Counted from the stretch's first letter, positions 36,541 to 46,287 are shown. The stretch: 64,000 nucleotides of DNA from Phycisphaeraceae bacterium (GCA_020849625.1 JADLFV010000031.1:62001-126000), one strand, 5' to 3'. The notes: a model not told the origin generated them from the letters alone. A program made the numbers and translations.

Positions 36541-38361
36541 TCAATCGTACAAGCCGAGGCTGAGGCGCTTGGCTTCCAGGAGGAATTCGTCGAGGGTGTA
36601 ACCCAGTTGCATCAGACGATCGGCCTGGATGGCCAGGACGTGGCCGTCGGCCAGGACACCGAGTGCGGGTTCGACCATCCACTGAGTGTCCACGCCGTTC
36701 CACCCTGGCTTCAGGTGGCCGGTAACGACGCGGATGAGCGGGCCGGGCAGGTCGGCGGGTTTGACGAATCTCGCCATCTGCTGCTGTACGACGTCACGGT
36801 AGAAAGACTCCAGCATCAGGGCTTCAAACTGGCTCCAGTGAGGGCGATCGGCATAAGGCATGGCTTCGACATAGATGTGGCAGCCGCGGTCGCGCAGCAT
36901 GAGTGCGAAAGTCCACGCGGGATGCTCCGAACTGGCCAGCGGCGCGGCATCCAGAGCGATGCTCATGCCCGAATCCAGCGCCGGTTGCACGCTGCCCCAC
37001 GCCCGTTCGTACCATTCATCGAGCCGACCGCTTTGATACAGCGCGTCCATGCCTTCATCCAAGTACATCGAGCCGAAGTAGCAGATCACCTCGACCGGCT
37101 CGCCGTGGGTGTATTGCCCCTCCACCACCGACTTCCAGGCCTCGACAAACTCATCGGTCAGCCAGGTAACACCTTCTTCCTTTGCTTCAAGGTATTGATC
37201 GAACTGCATGACGACCGGAACAGTGGCGCCAAACGGGTTATGAATGGCGATGCGACGGACGCCCCAGTCGAGATCGGGCAGGATCTCCTGTTGCACGAAC
37301 TTCTTCCAGCCTCTTTCCTTGAGTCTCAAGCCGACCTGGCGATCTTCGATCACCAGTGAGGTGTAACCTATCTGATGCCACGAGATGAACTTCTCGCGGT
37401 CTTCCGGGGTGATATTGAGCAAGCCGATCCCGGTGTAGGATGGTTGATCGTTCGCAGGACTTGGAGTGTCGTCGGAGGAGGTGGACTCAGTTGGAGCGAG
37501 TGGGTCGGTGTTGTCCTGTGTTTTTGGGGAAGTGGTTTCGTCGATGGTTTGTGACTCGGAGTCCGATGGGGACGCGGGGTCCGCTTGCGACAAAGTCGAT
37601 TCATCGTCGGCAGCAGGTTTCTCGTCACCACCCTCATGGCCGCGGGTGGGAGCTGGTGACCCTCCGCCTCCGCTTCCACCACCACCACCGGCACTGCCGC
37701 CGCCGAGGCCGAATGACCTGCCGCCGCCACCACCGCCACCACCACTACCGCCGCTGCTGATTAGGCCGCCTGTGCGCCGGGCGATGGAGTCAGTGGAAGG
37801 TTGGACGGGTGAGTCAACCCACACATCAGATCGGATTTCGCGCGGCGGGACTTCCTCCGGCGCCTCGGCGTCAGGCGATGGTGGCGGCGTGAGAGCGAGC
37901 GGCTCCGGGTCCGTGAAGATCGCCAGCGGCTCCGGCTGCACATCGAGAGACAGCCGGTCAGCCGAAGCAGGCAATTGGTTAGCATCGCTCAAGTCGATTG
38001 AGCCGTCGGTGCCGTTGAGTTGCTTCTGCGCGTCGCCCGCGGATCGGGCGAGCGCGACGTCCAACATCGGCGGACTGTCCGTTGTCGTGGATATCGTTGA
38101 TGGTGCGGGTTCGGACAACATCGCCTGCTGTGTGTCTGCATACGCCCCGGCCGGCTGATGGCTCAGCAGCAGATACGTCGCGGCGCTCAGGGCGCTGCCG
38201 CAGAAGAGCATGGCGACAATGTGCAGCCCATTGAGGCTGATGTACCTGCCGCGCAGGCGACGGGTCCACTCAGACAGCGCGTGCCGTGGATGGCCGCGGG
38301 GGATGAAGAACGTGCCGTGCTTCACAGTTGTGTATCTCCGCCCCCTCTTCGCCAACTTCAC
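36541..38361 (-). CDS. Large membrane-anchored protein with Gly-rich linker and IHxPFG domain
   Basis: 606 aa with a GTG start at 38361; a GTG at 38325 with GGAG upstream is an alternative. A basic N-terminus and one membrane helix (about 46-66) are followed by about 250 residues of Pro/Ser/Thr/Asp-rich linker with a Gly tract (around 200-235). A folded C-terminal domain covers about 305-606. That domain matches the lipoprotein at 51419-52438: GWKK...RRIAIHNPFG, FVEAWKSV, VEVICYFGSMYLD, YERAWGSVQPALDSGMSIALDA and YVEAMPYADRPHW. Alternating strands and helices suggest a TIM-barrel-like enzyme outside the membrane. Function unknown. Confidence 0.75.
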   Translation of the reverse strand: MKLAKRGRRYTTVKHGTFFIPRGHPRHALSEWTRRLRGRYISLNGLHIVAMLFCGSALSAATYLLLSHQPAGAYADTQQAMLSEPAPSTISTTTDSPPMLDVALARSAGDAQKQLNGTDGSIDLSDANQLPASADRLSLDVQPEPLAIFTDPEPLALTPPPSPDAEAPEEVPPREIRSDVWVDSPVQPSTDSIARRTGGLISSGGSGGGGGGGGRSFGLGGGSAGGGGGSGGGGSPAPTRGHEGGDEKPAADDESTLSQADPASPSDSESQTIDETTSPKTQDNTDPLAPTESTSSDDTPSPANDQPSYTGIGLLNITPEDREKFISWHQIGYTSLVIEDRQVGLRLKERGWKKFVQQEILPDLDWGVRRIAIHNPFGATVPVVMQFDQYLEAKEEGVTWLTDEFVEAWKSVVEGQYTHGEPVEVICYFGSMYLDEGMDALYQSGRLDEWYERAWGSVQPALDSGMSIALDAAPLASSEHPAWTFALMLRDRGCHIYVEAMPYADRPHWSQFEALMLESFYRDVVQQQMARFVKPADLPGPLIRVVTGHLKPGWNGVDTQWMVEPALGVLADGHVLAIQADRLMQLGYTLDEFLLEAKRLSLGLYD

Positions 38362-38846
38362 TAAATCAACTGGTTTATCGATGCGTTACAAATGGAACGA
38401 TATGCCGACCATGTATGCAACAATATTGTGACCTGTTCAGCGAGTTTCTGCGGCAAAGTAGAGTCGTCGGCCGAGGGTCCGAGAAAAACGGCTTGATCTG
38501 CGGGCCGTCGCCCATCATTCAGGGATTCGCCGCGGGGGCGGTGGGTCGAGCATCTCTCAAGCGGTGCTCTGTCAAAAGCACGGGGTAAGCGCTGACGGCC
38601 GAGTGCCGACATAATTCGTCGAAACTAACTGGCGCATCCTGCCCCCGGGTCAGATCGAAGCTCCTGCGTACCTGACTTTGACCCTAATTCGGGTCAAAAT
38701 GCTGCAAAAAAACGTGTTCGGGTCGGCGTGATTGCTGTATGTGTGTATTAACTAACGGGTTGCGTAAAAACAGCCCGACGGTGAGCAAGCCGGTCGTCGG
38801 AATTGACGCGAAGAGGTTCGCCTCGTAGGATCGCATCGCTTTGGTT
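38362..38846. other. Gene-free spacer upstream of tRNA-Gln
   Basis: No supported gene. It holds the promoter region of the 606-aa gene and an 8-bp palindrome at 38677-38698. A degenerate motif copy GCCCCCGGG occurs at 38641. Confidence 0.6.
38677..38698. promoter_or_regulatory. Palindrome TTTGACCC-N6-GGGTCAAA
   Basis: Perfect 8-bp arms with the spacer TAATTC, 316 bp upstream of the 606-aa gene and 150 bp before tRNA-Gln. It looks like a dimeric-repressor operator; there is no T-run for termination. Confidence 0.4.
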
Positions 38847-38917
38847 AGGCCCTTGGTGTAACGGTAGCACGACTGGTTCTGGTCCAGTTAGTCGGGGTTC
38901 AAATCCCTGAGGGCCTG
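38847..38917 (+). tRNA. tRNA-Gln (CTG)
   Basis: 71 nt. The acceptor stem AGGCCCT pairs with AGGGCCT, discriminator G. The D arm is GTGT/GCAC. The anticodon stem ACTGG/CCAGT encloses the loop TTCTGGT, anticodon CTG. The T arm is CGGGG-TTCAAAT-CCCTG. CCA is not encoded. The first pair is A-U, reversed from the U-A usual in tRNA-Gln. Confidence 0.92.
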
Positions 38918-39263
38918 TTCAACGCTTCGTGGATCAACTGACTCGCCATTTCACCTCCAGGCCTGGTTTTCAGGTCATTGTGCCAACCCCCGATTTTACA
39001 AGTCGAGCCCAGCCACAGGTTCCAATCGATGCAAATTCGGGAAAAATTCGTAAATAGCCTTGGTCCTGCGGCCGTCTCGCTGTAGAGTGAAATGCACAAA
39101 AGCGAATCCTGCAGCGAGATGATCCGGGATATCTCCAAAGGCATTGCGCAGGTGAGTTGAAAGGTTTGTTTACACCTTCTCGCTCACTCCTGAAGTACGG
39201 GGAATCCCATTTACTGTTGCGTGTTGCGTTCGGGGAATTCTGCGCGCCATACGGGGAAATGAC
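38918..39263. other. Gene-free spacer upstream of SGNH-like gene
   Basis: No supported gene; an 81-codon leftward frame overlaps tRNA-Gln and is rejected. A GGGGAAATGAC ribosome site lies before the ATG at 39264. Confidence 0.6.
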
Positions 39264-40409
39264 ATGTTCAGATCATTCCGGAGCCGGGTGTGTCTGCTTT
39301 GCGCTATCACTCTGCCCGCACAGGCCATGACCACCTACCACGTGGGCAACAGCCTCACCTGGGACAGTCGTCCGATGTGGCAGGACGACTTCGCGGCCCA
39401 GAAAGGTCTGCCTGCTCACAGCGCCGCGTGGCACATCCGCTGCGGATCGTCACTGGCGGCGATCGTGGCCAATCCCACCGATGTCTGTGCGGATGCGTTG
39501 GCGCCCTACGGCCTGTTCGCCAATGCCTTGCCCAATTACGAATGGGATGCCATCACGCTCCAGTCATATCCCGGCGGCACCACCCTCGGCAGCGAAACCG
39601 CGGCCGCCCTCTCCCTGATCAACCTGGCCCGGCAGAATAACGACAACCTCGATACACCTTTCTTTCTCCTGACTGGCTGGCCTCAATCCACTGATTTCGT
39701 CAACACCTGGAATCAAACGGTTGTCGATGATGACAACACACCCACCGTCATCGCCCGACAGTATTACGAGTTGCTCCTGCAGCGCCTGCGCAATCAGACG
39801 GATGCTGATATCTACATCATTCCCAGCGGCGAAGTGCTCTATCAACTCGACCTGCGCATGCACAATGGCCAGGTGCCCGGCTTCAGCGACGTCACTCAGC
39901 TTTACCGGGACGTGCATCATCTGACCACCACCGTCGGCCGCTACGTCGCGGGCACCACCATGTTCGCTGCGCTCTACGGGATGTCACCCCAGGGCCTGAC
40001 CGATCCGGAAGTGATCCCCTCCTCCAGCCCGTACAGCCCCGAACTTTACGCTGCGCTCAACGAAGCTGTCTGGGACGTGGTGTCCGACTACCCATACAGC
40101 AACATCTTCTGCCAGCCCGGCGACGCCGACGGCGACGGCCTGGTTAACCTCGCCGACCTGCAGATCCTCGGCGATCACTGGCAATCATCGACCGCCATCT
40201 GGTCCGAGGCCGACTTCAACGGCGACGGCCTGGTCAACCTTGCCGATCTGCAGATCCTCGGCGACCACTGGGGCTATGGTGCCGGTGCGGACAGCAGCTT
40301 CGACGAAGCGCTGCAGTTGATGGGCACCCCCGTGCCCGAACCGGGCGTGATGGCGGTCGTGCTGCTGTCTCTGTGCCTATGGCACAGCCGAAAGCGGACA
40401 TGGCGTTGA
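39264..40409 (+). CDS. Secreted SGNH-hydrolase-like protein with dockerin-like and PEP-CTERM tail
   Basis: 381 aa. Signal peptide 1-21. YHVGNSLTWDSRP resembles the first block of SGNH/DUF4886 hydrolases, but the usual catalytic Ser pattern reads as the Ser of GNSL. DVHHLTTTVGRYVAG fits the C-terminal Asp-x-x-His block. Two dockerin-like calcium loops (GDADGDGLVNLADLQILGDHW and ADFNGDGLVNLADLQILGDHW) follow at about 286-345, then PVPEPG, a hydrophobic helix and a basic tail. Expected to act as a surface esterase on carbohydrate, but the substrate is unknown. Confidence 0.75.
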   Translation: MFRSFRSRVCLLCAITLPAQAMTTYHVGNSLTWDSRPMWQDDFAAQKGLPAHSAAWHIRCGSSLAAIVANPTDVCADALAPYGLFANALPNYEWDAITLQSYPGGTTLGSETAAALSLINLARQNNDNLDTPFFLLTGWPQSTDFVNTWNQTVVDDDNTPTVIARQYYELLLQRLRNQTDADIYIIPSGEVLYQLDLRMHNGQVPGFSDVTQLYRDVHHLTTTVGRYVAGTTMFAALYGMSPQGLTDPEVIPSSSPYSPELYAALNEAVWDVVSDYPYSNIFCQPGDADGDGLVNLADLQILGDHWQSSTAIWSEADFNGDGLVNLADLQILGDHWGYGAGADSSFDEALQLMGTPVPEPGVMAVVLLSLCLWHSRKRTWR

Positions 40410-40685
40410 TTGAGCCGGGTGGTTGGGCGTTGAGTGATAATCGATCAATCAGCACACTTCGCCTCACGATTCGTGATGGCAGACAGTCTCAATATCAACG
40501 TCGGCTGATCAGCCGTCCCCGCGAAATCCGACAGTCATCAAACATCGAGCCGACAACTTGCTGGGGTATCATATTGATTGCGGAGTTGCTCCGGACGTTT
40601 GGGTTGGAGCCCAATCATGTCGCGGCCGGAGTTAGCCTCGCGGATTTGGTTGAAACAATCTGTGCTGCACGTGGAGGAGACAGCC

Positions 40686-41819
40686 ATGAACCGAGTACGA
40701 ATTGTGTCGTGCCTGCTGTGTGCGTTGCTGATGGCGGGCTGGTGTGACATTGCCTGGGCCGCGGCCGCCAGTGCGAGCAACGACGTCACTTGGCGCTTTG
40801 ATGCGGACGACCTGGCGGGGATGACCGGCTCATGGTCGCTGGAGGCCCATGCCCGGGCCACGTGTTCTCACCCGATTGTTCCTGTGGATGATGATGTGGA
40901 CAGCGGCAACTGGGTGGTCGGCGGCGGGCTGGCACAGCAGGCGGTCAACGCCGCAGCCGCCTCGGGTCACGCCGCGGCCGGCGCCAACGCCACAGTGAGT
41001 GCCAATATCCCCGCTCCGTTGGGTGGATCCAATCAACTTCAATTGACTGTCTCGCACACCATTGGAGGGGCCTCGAATGCCGATCCATGCCCCATCAGCC
41101 AGGCTCACGCCAAGCGCTGGGGCAAGTCGCTGGCCGACATCGATGGCGCCACTATCACCGGTTCGCACCTCCAGGCCAGTATCGGCAACGTCACCATCAA
41201 TCGGCACAAGCACGGTGAAGCCGGGGCGATCTACTACATCTACGACGGCTATGTCCTCGACCCCGTGCAGTTGACCCTGACCGAGATCGAGACCGGCGTC
41301 ACTTACGTCGAAACCATCTGGGACGTCAACATCACCTACAGCGGACAACAGGCCGCCAGCGACTGGACCTTCAGTTCCACCGAAGGCGTGAAGCTCCAAG
41401 TCGGTCGCGATGGCGACGGCCAGATCGCATCGTCGGTGTCCATCACCGGTTCGGCTGACAGCAGTTGGCTGCTCGATCCCTATGGCGAATTCAGCGCCAC
41501 GCTCGGGGCCGGCGGCTTCAGCGCCACCGGAGCATGGGCGGCTCTGCCGTGGGTGATGACCTATGACGGAGCCGACGTGGTCAGCGTGTCACTCGATGCC
41601 AGCTACGTGCCCGATTCGTTCGACTATGCCGTGCCTGACGCGCTGATCAATCCCGCCTACAACTACGATCAGGGCGTCAACGTCGCCAACGAAGAGGAAT
41701 GCGAAGTCGTGGCGATTCCCGAACCAGCGGCGCTGTGCTTGCTGGTGCCGGGCCTGCTTGTCTTGGGCCTTCCGCGGGCTGATTGCCCAAGGGAATGGAC
41801 AACACGGTTTGAATGCTGA
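40686..41819 (+). CDS. Secreted PEP-CTERM protein, unknown domain
   Basis: 377 aa from the ATG at 40686, with GGAGGAGA seven bases upstream; a longer frame from 40578 is rejected. Signal peptide about 1-26 (MNRVRIVSCLLCALLMAGWCDIAWA). The body is beta-rich and acidic (VTWRFDADDLAGMTGSWSLEAHARATC). The C-terminus IPEPAALCLLVPGLLVLG is a PEP-CTERM-like signal, but the following tail (LPRADCPREWTTRFEC) is longer than usual. No enzymatic motif is recognised. Confidence 0.7.
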   Translation: MNRVRIVSCLLCALLMAGWCDIAWAAAASASNDVTWRFDADDLAGMTGSWSLEAHARATCSHPIVPVDDDVDSGNWVVGGGLAQQAVNAAAASGHAAAGANATVSANIPAPLGGSNQLQLTVSHTIGGASNADPCPISQAHAKRWGKSLADIDGATITGSHLQASIGNVTINRHKHGEAGAIYYIYDGYVLDPVQLTLTEIETGVTYVETIWDVNITYSGQQAASDWTFSSTEGVKLQVGRDGDGQIASSVSITGSADSSWLLDPYGEFSATLGAGGFSATGAWAALPWVMTYDGADVVSVSLDASYVPDSFDYAVPDALINPAYNYDQGVNVANEEECEVVAIPEPAALCLLVPGLLVLGLPRADCPREWTTRFEC

Positions 41820-41829
41820 ACCGCTCGGC

Positions 41830-41847
41830 GGGGCAGATTGCTGCCCC
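41830..41847 (+). terminator. Hairpin after the PEP-CTERM gene
   Basis: GGGGCAG-ATTG-CTGCCCC, a perfect 7-bp stem 11 bp after the stop codon, without a T-run. Confidence 0.45.
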
Positions 41848-41962
41848 ATGCGGCCGATCCCGCGCGCCCGGGCTTGGTTTCGAATCATCTGAACACATCG
41901 GGTACATTCTTCATACCTGACGGCCACTCTCGCCGCGGCTGGGCGCTGCGGTCGGTACACGT

Positions 41963-43087
41963 ATGAATGACCCGGCTGACAATCCGTTACGCATTCTGCA
42001 TCTGACGCTGGAGTCGGCGCACGGAGGGGCCAGTCGCTACCTGTACGATCTGTGCAGTGATATGCATCAGCGCGGCCACTTCATGGCCGTGGCGGGACAG
42101 CGCGGCGACTGGCACGCGCTGTTCGCGCAGGCCCCGTTCGAGTGGATCGATGCTCCGCTGGGAGGCGGGCCGGTGTGTTTGTGGCGGGCGGTGCGGCAAC
42201 TGCGCGGCTATGCCCGCGCTCATGACATTCAGATCGTGCACGCCCACTATCGCAAGGCCATGCTCGTGGCCCGCCGCGTGGCTGACAGCCTGCACATCCC
42301 CATGCTCAGCACGCTGCACCTGACCAACATTCCCATGGGCATCCCGTGGCGCTGGCTGAGTGACTTCGGCGACGCCACGCACGCGCCAAGCCGCTTCGCC
42401 GGCGACTGGCTGATCCATACGGCCGGGGTGGCGGCGGAGAAGATCACGGTCATTCCGCACGGCATCGATCCCGTGAAGTTTCCTTTCAGCGATCCGCAGG
42501 ATCAGCATGCAGCAAGACAGCAGTTGGCGTTGCCCGCGGAGGCGACGGTGATCGGCTACGTCGGCCGCTTCGAGCCTCACAAGCAGGTGGACTGGCTGCT
42601 TCAGATCGTGCAGCAGTTGCCGCAGGTCCATCTGTTGACGATGGGCGACGGCCCGACGTCGGAGTTGTTCGCTCAACAGGTTGCCGCCTGGAACCTCAAG
42701 CCGCGCGTGACGATGCTGTCCTACGGCGATCCGTTGCCGGTGTATCGGGCGCTCGACGTGCTTATGTTGCCGTCAGCCTATGAGGGGCTATCGCTGGTGT
42801 GCAACGAGGCGATGAGCGTGGGACGTGCCATCGCGCGGACACAGACAGCCGGCTGGCAGGAGCAGGTGATCGAAGATGAGACCGGCTGGTCGTCGCCGAT
42901 CGATTGTAAGGCGTTCATCGAACATGCAGCCAGGCGTCTGGGTGATCGCGCGGACCTTCGGCGCATGGGCGAGGCGGCCGCCCGGCACGTGCGTGAACAT
43001 CTGAGCTTCGACCGTCAGGTCGAACAGACGGTCAGCTTTTATCGTAAGCTGATCGCGGGTAAATCGATTGCCGACAAACGCCGATAA
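41963..43087 (+). CDS. Glycosyltransferase, GT4 family
   Basis: 374 aa, GT-B fold. The N-terminal Rossmann domain has LESAHGGASRYLYDL and DIQIVHAHYRKAML. The C-terminal donor domain has VIGYVGRFEPHKQVDWLL and the EX7E motif in YEGLSLVCNEAMS. It transfers a sugar from a nucleotide-sugar donor with retention, probably to the lipid-linked repeat unit at the inner face of the membrane. It is the first gene of the rightward polysaccharide run; its end touches the region just upstream of the next gene. Confidence 0.88.
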   Translation: MNDPADNPLRILHLTLESAHGGASRYLYDLCSDMHQRGHFMAVAGQRGDWHALFAQAPFEWIDAPLGGGPVCLWRAVRQLRGYARAHDIQIVHAHYRKAMLVARRVADSLHIPMLSTLHLTNIPMGIPWRWLSDFGDATHAPSRFAGDWLIHTAGVAAEKITVIPHGIDPVKFPFSDPQDQHAARQQLALPAEATVIGYVGRFEPHKQVDWLLQIVQQLPQVHLLTMGDGPTSELFAQQVAAWNLKPRVTMLSYGDPLPVYRALDVLMLPSAYEGLSLVCNEAMSVGRAIARTQTAGWQEQVIEDETGWSSPIDCKAFIEHAARRLGDRADLRRMGEAAARHVREHLSFDRQVEQTVSFYRKLIAGKSIADKRR

Positions 43088-43100
43088 TTCGGATAGCAAC

Positions 43101-44609
43101 ATGGCCACGCTTGACGTTCTGATCATCACGTACAACGAGCAGTTGAATCTGCCGCACTGCCTGGCCTCGCTGAAAGGACTGGCCCGGCAGGTGTACGTGG
43201 TGGACAGCAACTCGACTGATCGCACGGTGGCCCTGGCCCGCGAAGGCGGCGCCACGGTGCTCGAGCACCCCTGGGCCGGCTACGCCCAGCAGCGCAATTG
43301 GGCCTTGAGCAACCTGGATTTCAGCGCGGACTGGACGCTGATCCTCGACGCCGATGAGTTTATCGAACAGCCCCTGCGGCAGCGGCTTCTGGAGATCTTC
43401 AGCCAACCTGCTGAGCAGGTGCCGGAGAATGGTTTTTTCATCAACCGCCTCAGTTACTTCATGGATCAGCCGATTCGCCACTGCGGGTTCTTCCCCAGTT
43501 GGCACCTGCGGTTGTTCAAACGTGGAGCGGGCCAGTACGAGAATCGGGCGGTGCACGAGCACCTGATGGTCGATGGCAAGATCGGCTACATCCGCGAGCC
43601 GATGCTGCACCACGATCGCCGCGGCCTGGAGCACTACATCGCCAAGCACAACCGGTATTCCACGCTGGAAGCGATTCAACTGTTTCGCGACATCACCACC
43701 GGCCGCGGCGGTGAGCATCTGGTCAACGTCTCACCGACCACACGACGCAATCGCTGGCTGAAGCGGCACCTGCTGCGTCGTCTGCCCTTTGCCGGATTCT
43801 GGCGCTTTGTGTACATGTACATTCTGCGACGGGGATTTCTCGACGGCGTGGCGGGCATGGAGTTCTGCCGATTCATAGGCAACTACGACAACATGGTGGC
43901 GGTCAAGCTGCGCTACCTGCTGCGCACACGTCGCGGCGCCAGGCAGGCCGATGCCGTCACCGCCCTGGGCACCGCGGCGGTTCAGGACGATGGGCTGGTC
44001 AAAGAAGTGGAGCACAATCTGGCCAGCTCCGAGCCGGTGACGCTGGAGGATGAATCGCTGGGATCCGCCATCGTGCAGATGCGCCCGGAGCGCAGCCCGT
44101 GGAGTTTCAGGCAGAAAGTGGCGCGGGCGATATGGATGCTCATGGGCCGGCCGCTGTTCCGCATCAGCTTTCACAACTGGTACGGCTATCGCGCGGCGGT
44201 GCTGCGATTGTTCGGAGCTCGCATCGGCAAGCGGGTTTGCATCCGGCCCACGGTGCGCATCGAGATCCCCTGGAACCTGCAAATCGAAGAGGAAGCGGTC
44301 GTAGGCGACTTCGCCATCCTCTATTCCCTGGGCACCATCCACATCGGCAAGCGCACCATCGTCAGCCAGTACGCCCATCTATGTGCCGGCACGCACGACT
44401 ACACCGACCGCCGCTTTCCGCTGCTGCGCACGCCCATTCACATCGGTCACGACGTGTGGATCGGGGCTGACACCTGGGTGGGCCCCGGCGTGACCATCGG
44501 TGACCGAGCCGTGCTGGGTGCGCGGGCCAGCGCTTACAAAAATCTGCCCGCCGGCAAAGTCTATGTGGGCAACCCGGCCCGCCCAATCAAGGAACGAGTC
44601 ATACGCTGA
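43101..44609 (+). CDS. Fused GT2 glycosyltransferase and WcaF-type acetyltransferase
   Basis: 502 aa from the ATG at 43101. Residues 1-250 are a WaaE/KdtX-like GT2 (LDVLIITYNEQLNLPHCL, VVDSNSTDRT, LILDADEFIE). Residues about 330-502 are a left-handed beta-helix acetyltransferase of WcaF type: RLFGARIGKRVCIRPTVRIE, YAHLCAGTHDYTD, IGADTWVGPGVTIGDRAVLGA, VYVGNPARPIKER. The linker is about 80 polar residues. One chain would add a sugar and an O-acetyl group to the same repeat unit. The acyltransferase half is paralogous to the free-standing gene at 60974. Confidence 0.88.
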   Translation: MATLDVLIITYNEQLNLPHCLASLKGLARQVYVVDSNSTDRTVALAREGGATVLEHPWAGYAQQRNWALSNLDFSADWTLILDADEFIEQPLRQRLLEIFSQPAEQVPENGFFINRLSYFMDQPIRHCGFFPSWHLRLFKRGAGQYENRAVHEHLMVDGKIGYIREPMLHHDRRGLEHYIAKHNRYSTLEAIQLFRDITTGRGGEHLVNVSPTTRRNRWLKRHLLRRLPFAGFWRFVYMYILRRGFLDGVAGMEFCRFIGNYDNMVAVKLRYLLRTRRGARQADAVTALGTAAVQDDGLVKEVEHNLASSEPVTLEDESLGSAIVQMRPERSPWSFRQKVARAIWMLMGRPLFRISFHNWYGYRAAVLRLFGARIGKRVCIRPTVRIEIPWNLQIEEEAVVGDFAILYSLGTIHIGKRTIVSQYAHLCAGTHDYTDRRFPLLRTPIHIGHDVWIGADTWVGPGVTIGDRAVLGARASAYKNLPAGKVYVGNPARPIKERVIR

Positions 44610-44629
44610 TCCCGGTGCAGTAATATGAG

Positions 44630-45571
44630 ATGACATTGTTAGCTTCAACCGATAAGAAAAACACGATACTTTCCGCACCCGATGGCTTCGACCACCCTGT
44701 CATCGTGACAGGTACACCCCGGTCCGGCAAAACGATGACGGCGGACATCCTCGAGCAGTCGGGCGAATTCAAGTCTCTCGACGAGCCCATCATGATCTGG
44801 AACATCGGCTTTGGGCGGCGTGACGACGACAGCCGTTCCGCGGAGGAAGCCACTGCGAAATTGTGCGATGCGATTCGTTCCGCTTGTCAACACGAAATTG
44901 CTGGCATGGACGGCAAGCGATATATGGAACACCTGGCTTATCACTGCCTCCGCATCCCGTTCACCCACCGCGTGATGCCTGAGGCGCTGATTATCCATGT
45001 CATTCGTGATGCCCGCGAGGCCCTGCCGGAAATGGTGTACGGGTGGACATACCGTGACACGCTGAGTAAGGCGATCCGCCGCCGCAGTCACTCGATTCGC
45101 TTGTCATCACTGCCGTGGTTGGCGATACGTTTTGCTCGCAATTACTTCTCGTCACTGCTGCGAGGCCAACGGATGTCCTGGGGGCCGCGCGTGCCCGGTC
45201 TCAAAGATGTGACTGCCAGCGCTTCCCCGGCGATGCTGGCGGCGATGCAATGGCGATACATGAATGAAATAGCGATCCGCGATCTTAAACAGATACCCGC
45301 AACACAGGTCTTGCAGGTCCGACACGAACAGTTGATCCAGGACCCCGACCGAGAGGTGCAGCGGATTGCACGTTTTGCCCATGTCAATAACGTGGAGAAA
45401 ATGATGAGCTACGCTCGCCGTTACCTTGATCCCGACCACCAGTATTCCAAAACTGTGCCCCTGAGCGAGGCGGACTGGCAGACGGTGGCGCCGGTGATCA
45501 ATCCACTTCAAGTGAAACTGGGCTACCCCACCGTCGGCCAGGGTCATCCGCATCAGGAGAGCAACTCATGA
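44630..45571 (+). CDS. Sulfotransferase family protein
   Basis: 313 aa. The 5'-phosphosulfate loop is VTGTPRSGKTMTADIL near residue 28, followed by the DEP block. The 3'-phosphate site is IIHVIRDAREALPEM. This family transfers sulfate from PAPS to hydroxyls. It shares the order GTPRSG, DEPxMIW, HxxRxxxxxL and GPRxPG with the gene at 46369, so the two are paralogues. The next gene overlaps it by the ATGA junction. Target presumed to be the polysaccharide or its precursor. Confidence 0.8.
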   Translation: MTLLASTDKKNTILSAPDGFDHPVIVTGTPRSGKTMTADILEQSGEFKSLDEPIMIWNIGFGRRDDDSRSAEEATAKLCDAIRSACQHEIAGMDGKRYMEHLAYHCLRIPFTHRVMPEALIIHVIRDAREALPEMVYGWTYRDTLSKAIRRRSHSIRLSSLPWLAIRFARNYFSSLLRGQRMSWGPRVPGLKDVTASASPAMLAAMQWRYMNEIAIRDLKQIPATQVLQVRHEQLIQDPDREVQRIARFAHVNNVEKMMSYARRYLDPDHQYSKTVPLSEADWQTVAPVINPLQVKLGYPTVGQGHPHQESNS

Positions 45572-46287
45572 GCACTGAATCACGAGACGCCGTGCGCGAT
45601 ACCTACAGCCGGAAGGGTGATGAGTATGACGCATATCGGCAGCAGGATCCGCGCGGCGCTCTGCTGAGCAATCACGATCTGGCCCTGTTCGGTCGATTGC
45701 TGCCACCTTGCCGGGCAGGGATGCAGGCGCTGGAAGCCGGCGCGGGTACGGGAAGGTTCACGCTCGCCGTGCTGGACCGCGGATACACACTCATCGCCAC
45801 GGACATCAACGAAGCGATGTTAAACGAGTTGCGCAAAAAAATTGAACAGCGCAACCAGTCTGACCGCTGCCAAATGCAGATCGAGGACATCTTCAAGCTC
45901 TCGTTCGCGGACAATACTTTCGACCTGGTGTTCTCGCTGCACGTGATCCCGCGCTTTCTCAACCTGGAAGACCAGCGGGCAGCCCTGACCGAACTGTGCC
46001 GGACAATCAAGCCGGGCGGACAATTGCTTTTCAACTACCGCAATGCGAAGTCTGTTTATCATTGGATTCACAAGGGACACACCGCATCACCTGACCAGAT
46101 CGAGAAGATCCTCAGAGACGCCGGGATGACGGTCACACACAAACGCGGCAAGTGGTTCCTCAACCGCAGCCTCATCAACCGGGTGCCCATGTTCATCAGC
46201 CGGTGCGTTTCGCTGGTGGACCGGGCACTGGAGACGTTCTGGCCAAATCGAGCCTGGGACGTTTTCGTGCTGGCCCGAAAGAATTAA
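45568..46287 (+). CDS. Class I SAM-dependent methyltransferase
   Basis: 239 aa. SAM-binding motif I is ALEAGAGTGRFTLAVLDRG (about 51-68), motif II IATDINEAML, then NTFDLVFSLHVIPRFLN and RTIKPGGQLLFNY. It starts within the stop of the sulfotransferase, so the two are translated together. It probably methylates a sugar hydroxyl of the polymer, but the fold also serves other substrates. Confidence 0.8.
   Translation: MSTESRDAVRDTYSRKGDEYDAYRQQDPRGALLSNHDLALFGRLLPPCRAGMQALEAGAGTGRFTLAVLDRGYTLIATDINEAMLNELRKKIEQRNQSDRCQMQIEDIFKLSFADNTFDLVFSLHVIPRFLNLEDQRAALTELCRTIKPGGQLLFNYRNAKSVYHWIHKGHTASPDQIEKILRDAGMTVTHKRGKWFLNRSLINRVPMFISRCVSLVDRALETFWPNRAWDVFVLARKN

Noticed and set aside
36296-36703. A 135-codon leftward frame after tRNA-Met
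   Set aside because: It overlaps the 3' end of the 606-aa gene in another frame and is Arg/Gly-rich without motifs.
38899-39144. An 81-codon leftward frame
   Set aside because: It overlaps tRNA-Gln, has no ribosome site and no recognisable domain.
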